DNA from: Alphaproteobacteria bacterium
GTDB taxonomy: Bacteria > Pseudomonadota > Alphaproteobacteria > Rhizobiales > Beijerinckiaceae
Assembly (NCBI GenBank): GCA_009921785.1
Contig: RFXE01000065.1
Location: forward strand, 1 to 8,421
Direction of reading: 5' to 3'
DNA: 8,421 bases
Shown here: positions 6,162 to 8,421 of the stretch, piece by piece
Position numbering within the stretch: the stretch's first letter is position 1
Layout of the letters: every line of letters begins with the position of its first letter
Made by a program: the position numbers and the translations under genes
The notes under the pieces: model-generated
Told to the model about the DNA's origin: nothing
What the model saw: only the letters and a program-made list of their open reading frames with translations
The model's database searches: none

Positions 6162-7514
6162 ATGACAACCCCCTCCGCAACAAAACGCGTTTTGGTGAAA
6201 TCTTATGGTTGTCAGATGAATGTCTATGATGCTGAGCGCATGACGGACATTCTTGATGGTCAAGGGTATCAAGCCACCGACAATATTGACAACGCAGATC
6301 TGATCATTTTGAACACCTGCCATATTCGCGAGAAGGCGGCTGATAAAGTTTATTCGGAGCTTGGCCGCTTGCGCGAGTTAAAGGCCGAACGTAAAAACGC
6401 AGGCCAAGATTTTAAAATCGTTGTTGCAGGATGTGTTGCGCAAGCCGAAGGCAAACAGATTCTCAGGCGCGAGCCAGCTGTCGATCTTGTTATCGGTCCG
6501 CAATCTTATCAGAATTTACCTGAGCTTTTGGCGAGGAAAAGCAGATCACGACATGTCGATACCGAATTTCCGGTCGATGATAAATTTAAGTCTCTGCCCT
6601 CTCCATCTAACGAACGCGCGAAAGCACGTGGCGTTTCAGCTTTTGTCACGATTCAGGAAGGCTGCGATAAATTCTGCACATTTTGCGTTGTGCCTTATAC
6701 GCGCGGAAGTGAATATTCCCGTCCCGTTGCCGATGTGCTTGCCGAAGTTAAAAGGCTTACCGATGTAGGCATCAGAGAAGTGACACTGCTTGGTCAAAAT
6801 GTGAACGCCTATCACGGACTTGATGAAAGTGGTCATTCTGCGTCGCTAGGTGAATTGCTAAAACGTGTGAGCGAAATTTCCGGGATCGCGCGTATTCGTT
6901 ATACAACCAGCCATCCTCTCGAGATGGATGAGAACCTTGCTTTCGCTCATCGCGATATTCCTGAAGTGATGCCCTATCTTCATCTGCCCGTTCAATCAGG
7001 ATCAGATAAAATTCTTGGCTTGATGAATCGCCGACACACAATGCACGATTATCTCGATTCTATTGCGATGATGCGTCGTCACAGAAATGATATCGTTTTT
7101 TCATCCGATTTCATCGTTGGCTTTCCCGGTGAGACGGATGAAGATTTTCAAGCCACACTCACTTTGATTGAAGAGGTCGGTTTCGCAAGCGCCTATTCTT
7201 TCAAATATAGTGTTAGACCGGGAACACCGGCTGCGGAAATGGATGATCAAATTCCTGAAGATGTGAAAGATCGCCGTCTTCAAATCCTCCAAGCTCTTAT
7301 TGCCAAACAACAAAGGCGCCACCAGGATAGTATGGTCGGTAAGACGCTCGACATTTTGGTAGAAAGAAAAGGCCGGTATCCGGGTCAGATGGCCGGCAAA
7401 TCGCCGCATCTTCTGGCAGTGGCGTTTGATGCACCCTCTGATTACATTGGTCGTGTTGTCCAAGTACGAATCACCGATAGTGTGACGAATAGTCTTGTTG
7501 GAACGCTGGTGTGA
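6162..7514 (+). CDS. miaB: tRNA-2-methylthio-N6-dimethylallyladenosine synthase MiaB
   Basis: MiaB is a radical-SAM methylthiotransferase that converts i6A37 to ms2i6A37 in tRNAs reading codons that start with U. The N-terminal UPF0004 domain has three cluster cysteines: Cys17 (YGCQMN), Cys53 (LNTCHIRE) and Cys91 (AGCVAQ). The radical-SAM cluster is Cys168-x3-Cys172-x2-Cys175 in EGCDKFCTFCVVPYTRG. SHP (250-252), LHLPVQSGS, SDFIVGFPGET and YSVRPGTPAA are family signatures. A TRAM RNA-binding domain occupies about residues 387-450. At 450 residues it is full length. In-frame sequence upstream of 6162 reaches a stop at 6138 with no other ATG, so the start is well fixed, although the ribosome site is weak. 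It lies 102 bases after the acyltransferase gene, in a spacer without a convincing promoter. NFUA-type proteins, encoded upstream here, are known suppliers for such enzymes. No frameshift or missing ligand. Confidence 0.97.
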   Translation: MTTPSATKRVLVKSYGCQMNVYDAERMTDILDGQGYQATDNIDNADLIILNTCHIREKAADKVYSELGRLRELKAERKNAGQDFKIVVAGCVAQAEGKQILRREPAVDLVIGPQSYQNLPELLARKSRSRHVDTEFPVDDKFKSLPSPSNERAKARGVSAFVTIQEGCDKFCTFCVVPYTRGSEYSRPVADVLAEVKRLTDVGIREVTLLGQNVNAYHGLDESGHSASLGELLKRVSEISGIARIRYTTSHPLEMDENLAFAHRDIPEVMPYLHLPVQSGSDKILGLMNRRHTMHDYLDSIAMMRRHRNDIVFSSDFIVGFPGETDEDFQATLTLIEEVGFASAYSFKYSVRPGTPAAEMDDQIPEDVKDRRLQILQALIAKQQRRHQDSMVGKTLDILVERKGRYPGQMAGKSPHLLAVAFDAPSDYIGRVVQVRITDSVTNSLVGTLV

Positions 7515-7564
7515 TGAATTTACGATCAAAAATGTTTTTTGACGACGGAATGGTCATGGCGAAC

Positions 7565-7569
7565 AGGAG
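7565..7569 (+). promoter_or_regulatory. Strong ribosome binding site deciding the GTG start of phoH
   Basis: AGGAG ends six bases before GTG 7576. The only other nearby in-frame start is ATG 7612, which has no such site. The frame is closed upstream by a stop at 7540-7542. Confidence 0.75.
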
Positions 7570-7575
7570 TTTCTC

Positions 7576-8421
7576 GTGAGAGGCAGCGAAGGCGCAGCGC
7601 GTTTTCTCGAAATGTCCCGTAAGCAGGGCTTGCTTGAAACAGTCGATGTTCGGCTCTCTCTCACTGATAACCGTGTCGCCGGATTGGTCTTTGGTCATTT
7701 TGATCAAAACCTGACCCATCTTGAACAGCGTTTGGGTATTCAGGCTGTCGCGAATGGTAATCAGGTGATTTTGAAGGGGCCACCTGAGAAAGCTGAACAA
7801 GCTCGCTTCGTTCTAGAAAAAATGAATGAACGCGTCCGTGCTGGTCTTTCCATTCAAAAAGGCGATATCGATGGCGCAATTGAGGAAGCAGCGGCCCAAG
7901 GGTCACTCTTTCCCGGTAGTCCGTCCGTTACGCCTGAAAAATTATCTTTCGATGAAATTGTAACGCGTCGGAAGAGGGTAAAAGCCCGCAATGCTGCGCA
8001 GCATATTTATTTGAAAGCGCTTAAAGAGCATGAGCTTGTTTTCGCTGAAGGTCCGGCAGGAACGGGTAAAACATGGCTTGCCGTCGGCTATGCCGTTCAG
8101 TTGATCGAACAGGGATTGGTTGAGCGTCTTATTCTTTCGCGCCCTGCTGTTGAAGCGGGCGAGCGTTTGGGGTTTCTCCCCGGCGATATGCGAGAGAAGG
8201 TCGATCCCTATCTGCGCCCCATTTATGATGCGCTCTATGATTTCATGGAATCACGCCATGTCGAGCGCGGTCTGCAAACCGGCATGATCGAGATTGCGCC
8301 TTTGGCCTTTATGCGCGGGCGTACATTAACCAATGCCATCGTCTTGCTTGATGAAGCGCAAAACACCACATCCATGCAGATGAAAATGGTTCTGACACGA
8401 TTGGGTGAAGGGTCACGTATG
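7576..8421 (+). CDS. phoH: PhoH-family ATPase (YbeZ type), 3' end outside the window
   Basis: This is a cytoplasmic P-loop ATPase of the PhoH/YbeZ family. It is linked to RNA metabolism through its usual partner, the endoribonuclease YbeY; the exact reaction is not settled. The visible 282 residues start at GTG behind AGGAG. Residues about 23-90 form the small KH-like N-terminal region (VDVRLSLTDNRVAGLVFG...). The ATPase core has Walker A GPAGTGKT (159-166), the PhoH signature RPAVEAGERLGFLPGDMREKVDPYLRP in 189-215, and Walker B IVLLDEAQN (255-263, Asp259-Glu260). The frame is open to the last base of the window. About 60-80 residues should be missing if it is of usual length. It follows miaB after 61 bases, and in relatives it is followed by ybeY, corC and lnt, so this is probably the front of that operon. 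Confidence 0.94.
   Translation, partial: MRGSEGAARFLEMSRKQGLLETVDVRLSLTDNRVAGLVFGHFDQNLTHLEQRLGIQAVANGNQVILKGPPEKAEQARFVLEKMNERVRAGLSIQKGDIDGAIEEAAAQGSLFPGSPSVTPEKLSFDEIVTRRKRVKARNAAQHIYLKALKEHELVFAEGPAGTGKTWLAVGYAVQLIEQGLVERLILSRPAVEAGERLGFLPGDMREKVDPYLRPIYDALYDFMESRHVERGLQTGMIEIAPLAFMRGRTLTNAIVLLDEAQNTTSMQMKMVLTRLGEGSRM

Noticed and set aside
7101..7529. 142-codon open frame on the minus strand
   Set aside because: It is antisense to the conserved radical-SAM and TRAM parts of miaB, and its sequence has no family features.

Overview
The window looks like a core-genome segment of an alphaproteobacterium, most likely from Rhizobiales (Hyphomicrobiales) or a close relative. Two things point there: the gene order trpS, nfuA, tsaB, rimI, plsC/olsA, miaB, phoH, and the family-typical protein motifs. 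Base composition is moderate, with many A/T-rich third codon positions, so this is not one of the very GC-rich members. All genes lie on the + strand. No stretch of more than about 300 bases lacks a gene; the longest gaps are the roughly 80-120 base spacers before trpS, nfuA and miaB. I see no tRNA, rRNA, CRISPR array, insertion sequence or phage gene.

Layout. Bases 1-635 hold the 3' part of hslU (ATPase subunit of the HslUV protease), broken near its end by a small frameshifting deletion. murJ (lipid II flippase) follows after 22 bases, then trpS behind its own possible promoter. After a 116-base spacer with a second possible promoter comes nfuA (Fe-S carrier). Close behind are tsaB (tRNA t6A synthesis), rimI-like N-acetyltransferase and a PlsC/OlsA-type acyltransferase, with short gaps or overlapping start and stop codons. 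A 102-base spacer leads to miaB (tRNA ms2i6A methylthiotransferase), then phoH, which is cut by the right edge of the window.

How the genes work together. Several serve translation and tRNA position 37: TrpS charges tRNA-Trp, TsaB supports t6A37, and MiaB makes ms2i6A37. MiaB is a two-cluster radical-SAM enzyme that depends on Fe-S delivery, and NfuA is a carrier of the type known to support it. MurJ and the acyltransferase serve the envelope. PhoH of this type is usually followed by ybeY, corC and lnt.

The main anomaly is the damaged hslU. The broken reading frame removes the C-terminal tail that activates HslV, and two family-conserved residues upstream are also changed. A second tier of oddities is gene order: no fur/mur gene between rimI and the acyltransferase, no universal-stress-protein gene between trpS and nfuA, and hslU rather than glnD before murJ. 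I found no convincing previously undescribed system here.
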